From NCBI GenBank assembly GCA_016617855.1, contig JAECUM010001124.1:82856-146855 (forward strand): DNA of 64,000 nucleotides, in the 5' to 3' direction. The stretch's first letter is position 1, and every line of letters begins with the position of its first letter. The stretch comes from Megalonaias nervosa (Eukaryota; Mollusca; Bivalvia; Unionida; Unionidae). Both the position numbers and the translations under genes were made by a program. Under the pieces are notes generated by a model. The model was not told the origin of the DNA, searched no databases, and saw only the letters and a list, made by a program, of their open reading frames with translations. Positions 40,710-50,822 of this stretch are shown here, piece after piece.

Positions 40710-42059
40710 GTTTTGTAGAATTATGATTATTATCACTTTTATAAACTAGAAGACTTGCCAAAATAGTACATTGTCTCCAAGTTGATGTTAGAAAAATGAT
40801 ACTGCCAACTAGATTCATTGAGTGAGTACATATTTTGTCCACTCAGATAATTTGAAAATATATACAAGTCATTAAAGTTCCATAATGGGTACTTCAGGTG
40901 GAGTTACTGTGGAGAACTGGCATGTCAGTGAAATATGGTTTTATTGATTTTTGCAATAGAAACTTAAATGTTCAGAAGTTATAGGTCAAGATTGTACTCT
41001 GTTAACAGATTGTTTTTCATGACTGGTCTTCCAAGTCTATAGATAAGGATGTTATACTGATTATGGTACATTGCAATGGATATTTTAAAAGTAATACAAT
41101 TAAGTAAACTTAAATTTACAGTGAATAACTTTTGTAGGGAATTGCATTGAACATGTGAAATTTAGTAATTTGGAACATTATTTTGTTATGAATAAGCATC
41201 TATGGAACAAAACCTGTACTTTAATGTAGATATTGGGAACTACATAATAATCATACAGATTATAGTATAACATCAGTATTGTCATGGGTAATGTTAATTT
41301 GGTCACATTCTGTGTTATTTTTTCTACGTTATTTACTTTACTTGATTTTATGTCTTGACTGCATAGCAACAGATTTAATCAGGTTACAGACCATTAAATC
41401 CCTTGTTATATTTTGTGCACTATTATAACTGTCGTTTTGGAATATACAAGCTGTCCTCACGCATAAAACGGGTCACTTGTAATGCTTTCATGTACAGTCT
41501 TATAAAGAAGGGTGCTGTTATGCTTTGTCAGTATAGATGGTCTTTCAGTAATGCACATTGCATTATATAACATTAATCCGTAGATGATAAATCTGGGCCT
41601 AGTTTCACTGAGCATCTCAAAATTGAGATTGCTGAATATTTCACCTAAAAGCAACGACAAAATGGGACTTGGATGGATTGGTTCGTATAGAATCTTACAG
41701 TCTGTGTCAGATGTGGGGTTATTCACATTTTTCACAGAAGATTCAGTAATTATCAGCTATTAAAATGCTGTAAAATTGTCGAATATTTCTTAAAGGAGTC
41801 TTGTTTTATTTCCATAGACGGATGATTTCTTCCAGTGAGAGAACTCGTAAATTCTAACATGACCATGTGATTTTTCTATCTAAGCGCCACAGCTACAAAT
41901 ATTGATATTGTTCAAACACATAAAACCAAGATAATGCAAAACGGCAAACTGAGTGGAGATTTGATAATCTGAGTGAATCCGGAGCCAGACTTTACGAAAG
42001 TGTGAGCTTTCATGGAATTGAGTTTTTAAACCCAGTTGTTATTTAAACTCTTTTGACAG
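40710..42059. other. Intron, nothing recognised
   Basis: AT-rich sequence between the two halves of the Walker A motif. No repeat or exon was recognised. Confidence 0.6.
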
Positions 42060-42290
42060 GAAAGACAACCTGCTGCCTGTATCGCCTGTATTCTCAGTTC
42101 CAATCCTACTGGATAACTGCTAAAGAAGCTGATGCTCCCCTTCTGCCTCGCACTGTTGGTTATTTCCACCTCAAACCGAGTGAGGAGGTGAAGGATAAAA
42201 AGAAGCGGGAGGAAATGAAGAAAAAAGTGGCAGAAACGAAAGAAGGCAAAGTGTGTAAAAATAATGAGGAGAAATTGTATACAGAATCAG
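42060..42290 (+). CDS. TRANK1-like host gene, exon starting in Walker A
   Basis: Acceptor TTTTGACAG (ending 42,059) and donor GTAGGC (from 42,291) bound 77 codons. The first codons complete the P-loop (Gly split across the intron, then KTTCCLYRLYSQFQSYW). A Lys/Glu-rich charged linker follows (KDKKKREEMKKKVAET). The exon leaves in phase 1, so the gene should continue, but no further exon was recognised before the viral element at 45.5 kb. Walker B and the later helicase motifs must lie beyond the window or be lost. Confidence 0.88.
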
Positions 42291-43289
42291 GTAGGCATTG
42301 TGAAACATTACTCTCTTTAGAGAATCTGTTAGAACTTGAAATGGATCCAATCAAATTGGCTAAAGTTTGTTAAATATGTTGTTTGTTATTTATTACTTAA
42401 TTTATTTCATTCGTGCCCTGCTTGATGAGTATGCCAAAGCCCTTTAGTAATCACATTGTCCGTTCAAGTGTCCGGTGTTATCTCCATCATTGTCGAATGT
42501 CATTGACGGGAGTTACGCCTCGTGGTTTTCTATCCTCCTGAATTTGACTTCCACAACATAAAATGCACAGTTTTGGGGAGATTTCAACCAAATTTGGTTT
42601 GTGGATCCGGCATTGAAAGATTTCAACTTCTAGCATTCTATGACATTACATATTGAGGTATGCCTTTACATTGCTCATGCTAATGGCTTTTGGATAATAC
42701 AGCATAACTTTAGCAAGGATTGCTGGATTTCACTACGTGGGCTTTCTTTATGAAATCTTTCTGTTAAGCGAAAGTGTGACAAGATTGTTCTATTGTACAT
42801 CTTAATCTACATTGAATATCTGATGTGGTTTGTTGGTCCGGAGACACCAGATGAGTTTGTCTTTTATCATCCATTCCATTCCATGCTTCTACAAAGACAG
42901 CTTGTTAGTGATATATAGTAGCACAATTGACCATCTTAGCAGCAAAAAGGCTTTCAGAAGGAAGAAAAATTGCAGCTGCCATCATTTGTAAATTAGTAAG
43001 TGTATATGTCACCTTATGGAAGCATAGGTCTAGTGGTCCTTTCTGAAGGCTTGCAGCAGGAGATGAGTGTACCCTAGTGCAACGTATTGTTAATCAACCT
43101 ATTCAGCATAAACTTTAACAGTACAGTGAAATGCTTTAAACCAGGAAGTGGCTGTTTATTACATGTAGATGACTTTTTGAACTGACATAGTTCAAAGAAT
43201 ATGGATACAAATGCAAGCTTAAAAATAGTTTTAAAATTTGCAGAAGTAAATGGGTGATTTCACTGAATTCATGAAGACTCATATCTTTT

Positions 43290-44460
43290 TCTAGACGGTT
43301 GTCTTACTTATGTTGTAAAGGTCACCAAATTTTGGCGGACTTTTTCTACTGTAAACTCACTTTCTTACCACATATTAAATACCTCTGGGACAAATGTCAA
43401 CACGTCTTGGATTTAATAAGATTTATGGCTAAAAGCAGGTTGCAGATCAGTACATGTTTTAAGTTGTACAGGTCATTAGTAAGATCTAACCTCCTGTTGT
43501 CTGAACCGATACACAATCAGGTACTTAGATTTATTTAGTATTTGTTCGGGGTGCATTCAGAACTGAACTTCCCCTTCAGAAAGCCGCTATGTTGAGGCAA
43601 TAGAACAATCACTTTATCTCAGACAACTTTTCACAGACAAATGAAATTAGCCCCTAATCAATCTAATGCTGCATATGATTTCGTCATGGCGCAAATATCA
43701 AACCTTGTACACTAAGTAACCAAACTTCATTCGCCTTTTGGCATACCTGTCTGTCCTCAATTAGAACAGCAAATGTTCTCAATTAGAATAGCAAATGGTA
43801 TTGTTTGCAATACTGCAAAATTCTGTATTCCAAAATAGCGTTTGTCATCAGCACCCCCTCCCGAATGAATATCGTTCTTAAATAAAAAATTCCTCAATAA
43901 ATCCTTGAGTAAATTCAGTGAAATTAGACACTAATATCACAGCCATATATACCTGTATACAGACGGTTTGAAAGATTAAAACTTTGTTGGAGCTGCCGTT
44001 GCAACTTCCATAGGTATAGCACCATTAAAGCAATTTGACCATTGAACTATGCAACAGTGTCAGTAAAAGCATCCAACTGTGAGATACTCTTGAAGATTTG
44101 ACCTCCAGTTTTCATGTCAACACTTCCATAAGAGTTCCACATAACTGACGGTCATGCAAACAAGACATTGTCCTCTCCATCATACCTATCAAGGCTGGCA
44201 TCTTATATTTTCGAACTGCCACTATATAATATATATAATACACCAGCAGATCTTATTCTTTACTACTCGGTTTCATTTATGAATATCAATAGTCATTGTT
44301 AACACTAATGATAGCAATGGCAGTGCATTGTGTGTGATATCCAGCTGATGTTGACTCAGACATCATTGTATTACTTTCAAAAACAAGTCAGTCCTGGAAG
44401 TGTTGTTGGAGATTCTTCATTTCAGTTGTACTTGGAAGTGACACAGTAATTATTTAATTA
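43290..44460 (+). pseudogene. Decayed non-LTR retrotransposon (RT thumb and RNase H remnant)
   Basis: The frame 43,299-43,538 includes KLTFLPHIKYLWDKCQHVLD, FKLYRSLVRSNLLLSEPIHN and QVLRF, matching the region after the RT palm in Jockey/I-type LINEs ('DxKLTFxxHI..LK.KC', 'LYRSLVRSxLDY', 'QNxxLR'). Downstream, near 43,960-44,400, fragments such as IYTDGLKD resemble the first block of the RNase H domain carried by some of these clades. The reading frame is broken repeatedly and the 5' part is absent. Confidence 0.65.
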
Positions 44461-44659
44461 GCATTCAAAATTTAATAAAGCTAAAACTAACAGTTTAATT
44501 ATTGCTTAGATTGTGAAGCCAAATAAACTATTCACTATTTCGCTTGTCATTCCACAAAATAATTGTGCTGGCAATTATTCGGTTGTAAATCAAATTTGTT
44601 ACGCAGCTTTATAGAACAGACTAGAAAATGCTTGCTTGTCGTCATGTATTGGGCTTACG

Positions 44660-45345
44660 ACCCAGATCACCAAACCCCAATCATTTTGTCTCCACAGCTT
44701 AACTTCAGCTGGAGTGGGCTTGCAGCTCTCAGTTGATCAGACCTTGAATAAGTTCGATTTCCCGGAGTCCATGTCGTCATTTGCATACACAGAAACTATA
44801 CCCCATGATTGTTCTTTCATCTTTTCTGCAGCATAACTTTTGGTCATTTTTAGGGCTTATGGCTGAGATCTTCCAACACCGATCATTTCGTCTCTACTCC
44901 CTTAAGGACAGTCGCACTTCAGGCAGAGGTGGACCAGACCTTGAATGAATGAGTCTATTTCAAGCATTCTTTTACATCATTTGCATCTACAGGAGTTATG
45001 CCCCCTGATTACTCATTCTATTAAATTTGTTTCTGTGGCATAACTTTACTAATTCTTTGTTGGATTTCAGCCATATTTGGCTTTCTATATCATACTTATG
45101 ACACCTTGACTAATTTTTATAATGTCATATTTTGATGTAGAAGAGCTATGACCACAATTTGCCATTTTCTCCTTGGTTTTCTAGATTATAATATTTCTAG
45201 GGAATGTTGAATTTTGACCATATGTTTCACACACCTGTATTTTGATAAGACCTTGAATGAGTTGGATGTCCAGTATTTCACATTTTTAGAGGAATAATTC
45301 CCACAATTACTCAGCATCCCTTGTTTGTTCAACACATGTTCCTCT
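44660..45345. repeat. Degenerate tandem repeat (about 200-300 bp units)
   Basis: The anchor ACCTTGAAT-A/G recurs at 44,741, 44,938 and 45,250. It is followed each time by a CATTTGCAT or CACATTTTT segment, a 'gttatgccccctgattactc'-like segment and GCATAACTTT. Units are diverged. The array directly precedes the viral element. Confidence 0.55.
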
Positions 45346-45536
45346 CTTTATGAAATTGCAAAGCTATTGGTAGTGAGCAGCACCACTTGTAATGCACTCA
45401 TAGCTCTTTAAATAGATCCATATTTTCTTGTTTAAGAAGTTATTAATCAAGATACCAACATCCTATAGTTAAAATCTTTTCCATTTATATGACAATTTGT
45501 GAATTCATTAACACTATTTTCTCCTGTGTGATCACT

Positions 45537-45775
45537 AGCAGGGAGGGTGAACCCTACAAATTGGATTCGAGCAAACATATCTAAAAATAAAGATCACACG
45601 AAAAAATTTTAAAATAGGTCAATAACGTCAAACTGAAACCTCTAACTTTCCGTGATGAAATCACTGGGGTTAGTTCGCGCTGTTACTTCGCCGTTGACAT
45701 CCGTGTTTATAAAGTTTTGTGAGTGATCGTTTATGTAATCGTGCACGTAATTTTTGTTAGCCTACCCTCCCTGCT
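45537..45775. repeat. Inverted pair AGCAGGGAGGGT ... ACCCTCCCTGCT
   Basis: Two perfect 12-bp inverted copies at 45,537-45,548 and 45,764-45,775 flank 215 bp just before the first viral gene. They may mark the element end or a subterminal fold. GGGTGAACCC (a dyad) overlaps the left copy. Confidence 0.6.
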
Positions 45776-45796
45776 GCTGTAATTAAACCATTGCAT

Positions 45797-45803
45797 TATA
45801 ATA
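45797..45803 (+). promoter_or_regulatory. TATAATA motif directly before the first viral gene
   Basis: TATAATA abuts the ATG at 45,804. The same heptamer or TATAATG occurs immediately before or overlapping the starts at 46,966 (46,958-46,964), 49,792, 50,823, 51,358 (51,351-51,357), 59,949 and near 55,001 (54,988-54,994) and 55,522. It is a candidate late-type viral promoter or initiator. Confidence 0.5.
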
Positions 45804-46913
45804 ATGATCTGCGAAGCTCACTCAGCACGATTAGCTCGAGAGAGACTTGAAGCAATTAAGAAATATCTACCTGTCCGTGATCACGTCAAACAACAATTAC
45901 AAGAGCGTCAACAAACACAAGAAGAATTTACGGAATCCGCAGAACAATTATTTAAACCTATCACTGAAACCACTAAAGGTATCGTCCCAGTGTTAAAAGA
46001 AACAGCGGAACAAACTAACAAAATAGCGGAGCGAACTAAAAAGACGAAAAAAATTCTGCGAGAACTTCCCGCTGAAATAGCTGCAGCTCAGCCAACTCAA
46101 GAAACAGATCAAGCAGAAAGTGATACTCAACAAGAATCAGAAGCACGAGCCAGGGTTAATCTGTCTGATAAATTCATCGAAGATGTTATTAACGATATCA
46201 GACAGGTCAAAAGTATAAACCAAATAGCTGTAAGTGCTGTGAAAGGTTATGAGAACCGAAAACAGTTTTTAAAACCTGAATACGCCGATGATGTTATAAG
46301 TCGCGAAAATTGGTACAAATGGATATTTCGTATATATTACGACGTTGATCAAACTCGGAACAACGATCCGAGATATATGGAATATATTCATATGATAGAT
46401 AATTATATTTCGTTTATACAATTACCACCAGAACAACAACAACAAATACGACAACAGCAAAAACAGAAGCGGCAAAAAGCACAATCACAGCAACAACCAT
46501 CATTACCGCCAAAACGGCGAGTGCAGCAACGACGACAAAAGGAATCAGAACAACATCAACAATCATCATCCAGCGATGAAACATTTCATTCCCCCTCAGA
46601 AGAACCCTCAGATGTCCCTGATTCATTAAGTTCGGATAAAGGTGCAACCGGCAGCGGGCTGCCTCGGAGTGGTATCAATGTTCGAGAAAGTGAAACTTTC
46701 CAAAGTGGTCTTGTTACTTGTCCCAATAGTGTTGTAGCTGACGTAGATAGATTAGAAATTCTTGTTGGTGGAAAACGAGCTGGTAATAATTCTCCTGAAA
46801 TTATTAACGAAGTCACGTCTATTTGTCAACGATTATTTACCGGTGGCATCATGACCGTTGACGAGTATCGGTCTCTCATCAGTGAAGTTATCGGTGATTA
46901 TTATAGCGACTGA
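45804..46913 (+). CDS. Virion-associated Gln-rich protein of unknown function
   Basis: An intact 369-aa frame; the ATG is preceded directly by TATAATA. Residues 1-90 are charged and probably coiled coil (ARERLEAIKKYLPVRDH, then Lys/Glu/Thr-rich helix). Residues 115-205 form a compact domain with WYKWIFRIYYDVDQ. Residues 205-260 are Gln/Ser-rich and disordered. The C-terminal 50 residues (VDRLEILVGGKRAGNNSPEI onward) look like a small conserved helical domain. I do not recognise the family. First position in the capsid block, upstream of a pVI-like protein and the major capsid gene, suggests a structural or scaffolding role, which is inference. Confidence 0.8.
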   Translation: MICEAHSARLARERLEAIKKYLPVRDHVKQQLQERQQTQEEFTESAEQLFKPITETTKGIVPVLKETAEQTNKIAERTKKTKKILRELPAEIAAAQPTQETDQAESDTQQESEARARVNLSDKFIEDVINDIRQVKSINQIAVSAVKGYENRKQFLKPEYADDVISRENWYKWIFRIYYDVDQTRNNDPRYMEYIHMIDNYISFIQLPPEQQQQIRQQQKQKRQKAQSQQQPSLPPKRRVQQRRQKESEQHQQSSSSDETFHSPSEEPSDVPDSLSSDKGATGSGLPRSGINVRESETFQSGLVTCPNSVVADVDRLEILVGGKRAGNNSPEIINEVTSICQRLFTGGIMTVDEYRSLISEVIGDYYSD

Positions 46914-46965
46914 AGGTCGCCCGACTAAGTCACTGATTAAACAGTTAAATAATTAATTATAATAG

Positions 46966-47370
46966 ATGATCATACACGCTAATGAACGTAGACCAATTAT
47001 GGTCAGAGTGGTAAATTCAAGATTATCTGCATATGAGACATACTACGGAGATGGATTTGGTGATGCTGTTAAGGGTTTATTTTCGAGAATTGCCCCAAAA
47101 GCAATACCGATTGTAAAACAATTAGGCATGAAAGCTACTGATGTTATTCGTGAAAAAGGTATTAGTACTGTTGGTGACGTTGCTAGTAAAGTATTTTCTA
47201 CCATCAAGGATAGACTAGCACGATTAATACGACGAAAATCTCAGCCACCGGTAAAATTAACCAGCACTGAAACGATGCCTGCAAGTGTTAGTAAAGTAAT
47301 AAATCAAGCTGCAAATCAAAAACTAGCAGCAATGACAGAGTCATTGGCCGAAGAGGGGGAAAAAATGTAG
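46966..47370 (+). CDS. pVI/pX-like minor virion protein
   Basis: An intact 134-aa frame, with TATAATA one base before the ATG. After a short N-terminus comes YYGDGFGDAVKGLFSRIAPK, then an amphipathic and basic helical region (AIPIVKQLGMKATDVI) and an Arg/Lys cluster (LARLIRRKS). The Gly-rich start, amphipathic helix and basic tail resemble the adenovirus pVI/pX-type proteins found next to capsid genes in Polintons and adintoviruses. Such proteins disrupt membranes or bind DNA inside virions. Function is inferred from composition and neighbours. A second ATG at 46,999 could be the real start. Confidence 0.65.
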   Translation: MIIHANERRPIMVRVVNSRLSAYETYYGDGFGDAVKGLFSRIAPKAIPIVKQLGMKATDVIREKGISTVGDVASKVFSTIKDRLARLIRRKSQPPVKLTSTETMPASVSKVINQAANQKLAAMTESLAEEGEKM

Positions 47371-47427
47371 CAGCAAGTTTGATGGCAAGTAGTGGTCTTC
47401 GTATTAGACGATGACCAATAACATAAC

Positions 47428-48825
47428 ATGTTCAAACGTATATCTGATCCCGCATTTGACATGGACGCACCGGTTCTCAAGGATGAGTCTGTGCGTGATT
47501 ATCAATATTATTCTTACGATGCGCGAGTGCCAAATCAACGCGGACGAATTGAATTACAAGTTCAAGATACGAGTAGATATTTCTTACCCGCTGAAGCATT
47601 CATCGAAGTAGAAGGCGAAATTTTAAAAACAGATAATACCGAATACGGAGAAAATGTTAGTATTGGTTTTGTTAATAACGGTATCATGGCGTTGTTCGAC
47701 AGTGCCACATACATGATCGACGGAAGAAATATTGAATCGATTCAAAAAGATGTTGATGTTGCCATAACTATACTTGGCCTTGCAAGATACAGCGATGATT
47801 ATTCAAGATCAGCTGGTCCATCAATGATGTTTTCCAAGGATACTTCTAATCATCCTGAATACAACCAGTATGAAATAAGACGACCAAGAAACTTTGCCAG
47901 AAACGCCGACGTGGACGTGCAAAGTATGATTATTAATGTCGGTGTAGATTTCAACTTAGGATTTAGATCACGTCGAGCATTATTGCAAGGTGGAAACAGA
48001 AGATTTTCTTGCGCGATTCCACTATCACATATGTTTGGATTCTGTAGAGGTGTACGAAAGGTCATTTTTGGAGCCAAACATACAATTGTACTCGTACGAA
48101 AAGCAACCGACGATGATGCAATATGGCGACCCGCCGGTGATGCTGGTAAAGTAGCTCTGACAAAACTTTCATTGTGGATGCCAGTAATGACCCCAGCGAT
48201 ATCTGAAGAAGATTGGTTACTTGCTTTCATGAGCAGCGGCGGCAAATCAATGTTGTCAAGGTTGACGACGACCACGGATGCTGTTCAAAGCACAATTAAT
48301 GGTTTATTTACGTGGCAGATAGCATCACAACAAGGCATCTTTGCGCCGCGACATATATTTGTTGCTTTCCAAAATGCTGCACGAGTAAATGATCAAACGC
48401 GTAGTGCAATGATATTTGATAAACTCGGTGTTTCCGAAGTTTCGCTGCGGATAAACGGACATCAAGAGCCCTCCGAGGACATATTGTTGAATTTTGAGCT
48501 AAATCATGTAGCACGTGCGTATCATCGTCTGATGTCGTGTATGGGACGTGATCAAAATATTGATACTGGTTTACAAATATCACAGCTAGATTTTATGACG
48601 CTATATCCGATTTATTATTTTTCACTAGAGCATTTGGATTTGTTTAGACAGTCTGTCGTTGACATACATTTTCGAGCTCGTGTTAACAGAAATGTTGGAG
48701 ATGTTCCTAATTACAGAGCAATCGCCGTTATATTATCTGATAAAGCAATGTTACTTGAAGGTGTTGGTGGCCGCATGAGAATCGTTGATGCTCCAGTAAA
48801 AAATATGCAAACGTTACTGACATAA
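47428..48825 (+). CDS. Double-jelly-roll major capsid protein candidate (F54H12.2-like)
   Basis: This is an intact 465-aa frame, the best-preserved viral gene here. It is strand-rich with few long helices. An N-terminal segment with RIELQVQDTSRYFLPAEAFI and later ALFDSATYMIDGRNIESIQK resembles the first jelly roll of 'F54H12.2-like' proteins seen in invertebrate genomes, which are regarded as capsid proteins of Polinton-like viruses. The second half (IFAPRHIFVAFQNAARVNDQ, then VSEVSLRINGHQ) fits the second jelly roll. Size and position between a pVI-like gene and the protease also fit a hexon-type protein. The fold is inferred from pattern, not computed. ATG choice is supported by a short gap after the upstream gene. 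Confidence 0.75.
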   Translation: MFKRISDPAFDMDAPVLKDESVRDYQYYSYDARVPNQRGRIELQVQDTSRYFLPAEAFIEVEGEILKTDNTEYGENVSIGFVNNGIMALFDSATYMIDGRNIESIQKDVDVAITILGLARYSDDYSRSAGPSMMFSKDTSNHPEYNQYEIRRPRNFARNADVDVQSMIINVGVDFNLGFRSRRALLQGGNRRFSCAIPLSHMFGFCRGVRKVIFGAKHTIVLVRKATDDDAIWRPAGDAGKVALTKLSLWMPVMTPAISEEDWLLAFMSSGGKSMLSRLTTTTDAVQSTINGLFTWQIASQQGIFAPRHIFVAFQNAARVNDQTRSAMIFDKLGVSEVSLRINGHQEPSEDILLNFELNHVARAYHRLMSCMGRDQNIDTGLQISQLDFMTLYPIYYFSLEHLDLFRQSVVDIHFRARVNRNVGDVPNYRAIAVILSDKAMLLEGVGGRMRIVDAPVKNMQTLLT

Positions 48826-48871
48826 GTCTGTGACGCAGTCATCACATTTAGAAGTCAGAAATATATCATAA

Positions 48872-49240
48872 ATGTCATATCATCATGTTAGTGTCAGTCT
48901 GACCCCGGGTCAATCGTTACAATCGTCGTCGGCATCACGATGTGGAACAAAAGTAACATTAAAACACGATCAAATGAGCGGTGCAAATAAATTAGCGTTG
49001 ACTCAGCGTAAGTTTGAAAGATTCAACAAAGCTAAACACGCCAATGAAGGAATACGATTAAATCTTTCTGCGGGCGCCATCAAGGATTCTATTTAGACCG
49101 GAGGAATATTTCCGCTTCTCGCAGCAATCCCAGCATTAATAGCCTCAGCCGCTCCAGCTGTTGCAAAATCTGCTGCGTTAGGTGCAGTTGGGACAGCTGC
49201 TGGAATGGAGCTGAAGAAAGCAACAGGAAAAGGATTTTAA
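48872..49240 (+). pseudogene. pX-like small virion protein with one in-frame stop
   Basis: The frame opens at 48,872, meets TAG at 49,094-49,096, and then stays open in the same frame to TAA at 49,238-49,240. The first part (VSVSLTPGQSLQSSSASRCG) has a Thr/Gln start, and the segment before the stop (EGIRLNLSAGAIKDSI) is a common lead into a hydrophobic Gly/Ala domain in Polinton minor proteins. The segment after the stop (GIFPLLAAIPALIASAAPAV) is that hydrophobic domain. The single stop is therefore probably a recent inactivating change or a sequencing error. In the next frame, from about 49,240 to 49,338, a basic Gly/Leu/Pro-rich peptide resembles a further core-type tail. Confidence 0.65.
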
Positions 49241-49349
49241 AAAAAAGGAAACGAAAAGGTCACGGTCTGAGACTTCCAGGGTCTCGACCAAACAGCATTT
49301 GGGGAAAAGGATTAAGAATTCCAGGGACTCAACGTTAACACCTACGGTG

Positions 49350-49772
49350 TCAGTTCCACTATCAAATTTTGATTTACTTGATGCTGCTGCGTGATTGCGT
49401 ATAACTAATTTTAGAGGTGTTTTTATGCGTGATCAATTGCCAAAAAATCCGGCACTGCCAGAAACAGGTATTATTAATCTTGATTCATCAACGGGACCTG
49501 GCACTCACTGGGTCGCATACGCCATTGATCCACGTGGAATTGTTTATTTCGATTCGTATGGGTTGGCGCCACCAAAAGAATTTTTAAAATATATTGACAG
49601 ATTTCAAACTATTCCAATCTGGTATTCAACGCTACCAACACAAACATTAACGGATCCACCAATATGTGGCCGTGAAGCACTAGCAGTACTTGATGCTGTA
49701 TCAAGATCAACGAAACCACCTTATAAAACTGTACACGAATATACTACCAGACAATACAGTCATCAGTTTTAA
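49350..49772 (+). pseudogene. Adenain-like cysteine protease, stop near the N-terminus
   Basis: The frame 49,395-49,772 (125 codons) shows GTHWVAYAID (His at position 38), VYFDSYG (Asp 53) and PPICGREAL (Cys 91). This is the His-Asp/Glu-Cys order of adenovirus-type maturation proteases (family C5). Upstream in the same frame, at about 49,350-49,391, lies PLSNFDLLDA, which looks like the true N-terminus, but a TGA at 49,392-49,394 separates it. The catalytic core is complete. In Polintons this enzyme processes virion proteins. The 3' end overlaps no other gene, and the fibre-like gene starts 20 bp later. Confidence 0.8.
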
Positions 49773-49791
49773 ACGGATATTAGTAAATATA

Positions 49792-50799
49792 ATGGTTGAT
49801 ATTTATGGACGATCAGTTAAAACCAAACCTCAACAAGCGCCAGGCGAAGATTTACTCAAGCGAGTAACACGGCAGATCAATGATGAATTATCTGACATGC
49901 TCAATCTTGCCAACGTTGATCCAAACGAACTTGTTGTATTTCAAAACCGTGAAGGAAAATTGAAAACGAGTAATATTTCCATCAACGATATTATTATTCG
50001 TAATCGATTATCGCGAGAAGGTCTCATTGCTGTATATGACAAAGAGGGCAAACTTGTTCCTAGTGTTGTTTCTCCATCATCGATCCGAGATAGTATAAGT
50101 GAACGATTGTTAAAAACCGGTGATATAATGAACGGCGTCATTAACATGAATAACAATAAAATTATTAATGTAGGTGAACCGACGGATAATCTCGACGCTG
50201 CAACAAAAAAAAAATATGTAGACGATAACAATATTCCGATGACAACTTCGTTGTCGACGATCAATGATGGAATGACCGCATTTAGAACTGAATTTTTTAA
50301 TCATGTAAAACTGTTTATGAATTTTCACAGAAACGTGAACAGAACCACTAATGATTTTTTTGGAAGTCCACCAACCGTTGACATAAAACTCTCCGACATA
50401 AACATAAAACTCAATGATATTCTCAGTGGAATTCCTAATATCGTTCAAAAAACTAATCTGATTAAAATTCCTCACGCAGCGACTAATGTCGCCGTCAACA
50501 ATATCGTGTACACGGTATCATCCGGGTCATCAACGTGGACACCGCAAAATAACACTATTAAACATACCGCAGAAGTAACCGGTGTGTACAGGTTGACCGT
50601 GTTCAGTTCAGCAAAATTTATAATATTTGATACATTTTCATGGCGTTATTCAACCGATAATTTTTCTGGGACTGTGTCTGTAGTGTTAAATAAAGATACC
50701 GAAGAAACGTTTATGCTGGTATCAGATGATAAAAAATTAACCACAGGGTCTTACTGGTGGTGCATAGAATTTGTAGCTGAAACACCTCCGTTGTCTTAG
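49792..50799 (+). CDS. Fibre/spike-like virion protein
   Basis: An intact frame; the start at 49,792 gives 335 aa and sits in a TATAATG context. Residues 120-155 contain GDIMNGVINMNNNKIINVGE followed by a 'DAATKKxYVDD' element. This 'xMxxNxIxNxxxPxxxxDAATKxYVD' motif is typical of trimeric tail fibres and spikes in phages and of fibre-like proteins in Polinton-like viruses. The C-terminal 100 residues are strand-rich with aromatic residues (FIIFDTFSWRYSTDNFSGTV), consistent with a receptor-binding head. A cell-attachment role is inference. An upstream extension in the same frame overlaps the protease gene and is unlikely. Confidence 0.75.
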   Translation: MVDIYGRSVKTKPQQAPGEDLLKRVTRQINDELSDMLNLANVDPNELVVFQNREGKLKTSNISINDIIIRNRLSREGLIAVYDKEGKLVPSVVSPSSIRDSISERLLKTGDIMNGVINMNNNKIINVGEPTDNLDAATKKKYVDDNNIPMTTSLSTINDGMTAFRTEFFNHVKLFMNFHRNVNRTTNDFFGSPPTVDIKLSDINIKLNDILSGIPNIVQKTNLIKIPHAATNVAVNNIVYTVSSGSSTWTPQNNTIKHTAEVTGVYRLTVFSSAKFIIFDTFSWRYSTDNFSGTVSVVLNKDTEETFMLVSDDKKLTTGSYWWCIEFVAETPPLS

Positions 50800-50822
50800 A
50801 CAGCGACAACAACTAAAGTATA

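Larger units (their letters stand above)
42291..45536. other. Intron or intergenic region with repeats
   Basis: It contains a LINE remnant (43.3-44.5 kb) and degenerate tandem repeats (about 44.66-45.35 kb). About 42.5-42.8 kb resembles a dispersed repeat of the same type (GGGGAGATTTCAACCAAATTTG). No exon was recognised. Confidence 0.5.
45537..47410. mobile_element. Left end of the Maverick/Polinton-like element (first part of 45,537-64,000+)
   Basis: Gene organisation changes abruptly here from sparse exons to packed intronless viral genes. The first marker of the change is AGCAGGGAGGGT at 45,537-45,548, repeated inverted (ACCCTCCCTGCT) at 45,764-45,775. These could be a terminal foldback or part of a terminal inverted repeat. 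The other terminus lies outside the window, so the boundary is provisional. The whole element shows the Polinton hallmark set: integrase, family B polymerase, packaging ATPase, adenain-like protease, and major and minor capsid proteins. Confidence 0.65.

Noticed and set aside
46414..46816. Antisense frames over the Gln-rich gene (Val/Ala-rich, 77 and 76 codons)
   Set aside because: They are shadows of CAA/CAG codons on the other strand.
47850..48583. Antisense frames over the major capsid gene
   Set aside because: The sense frame is intact and protein-like; the antisense frames have no motif.
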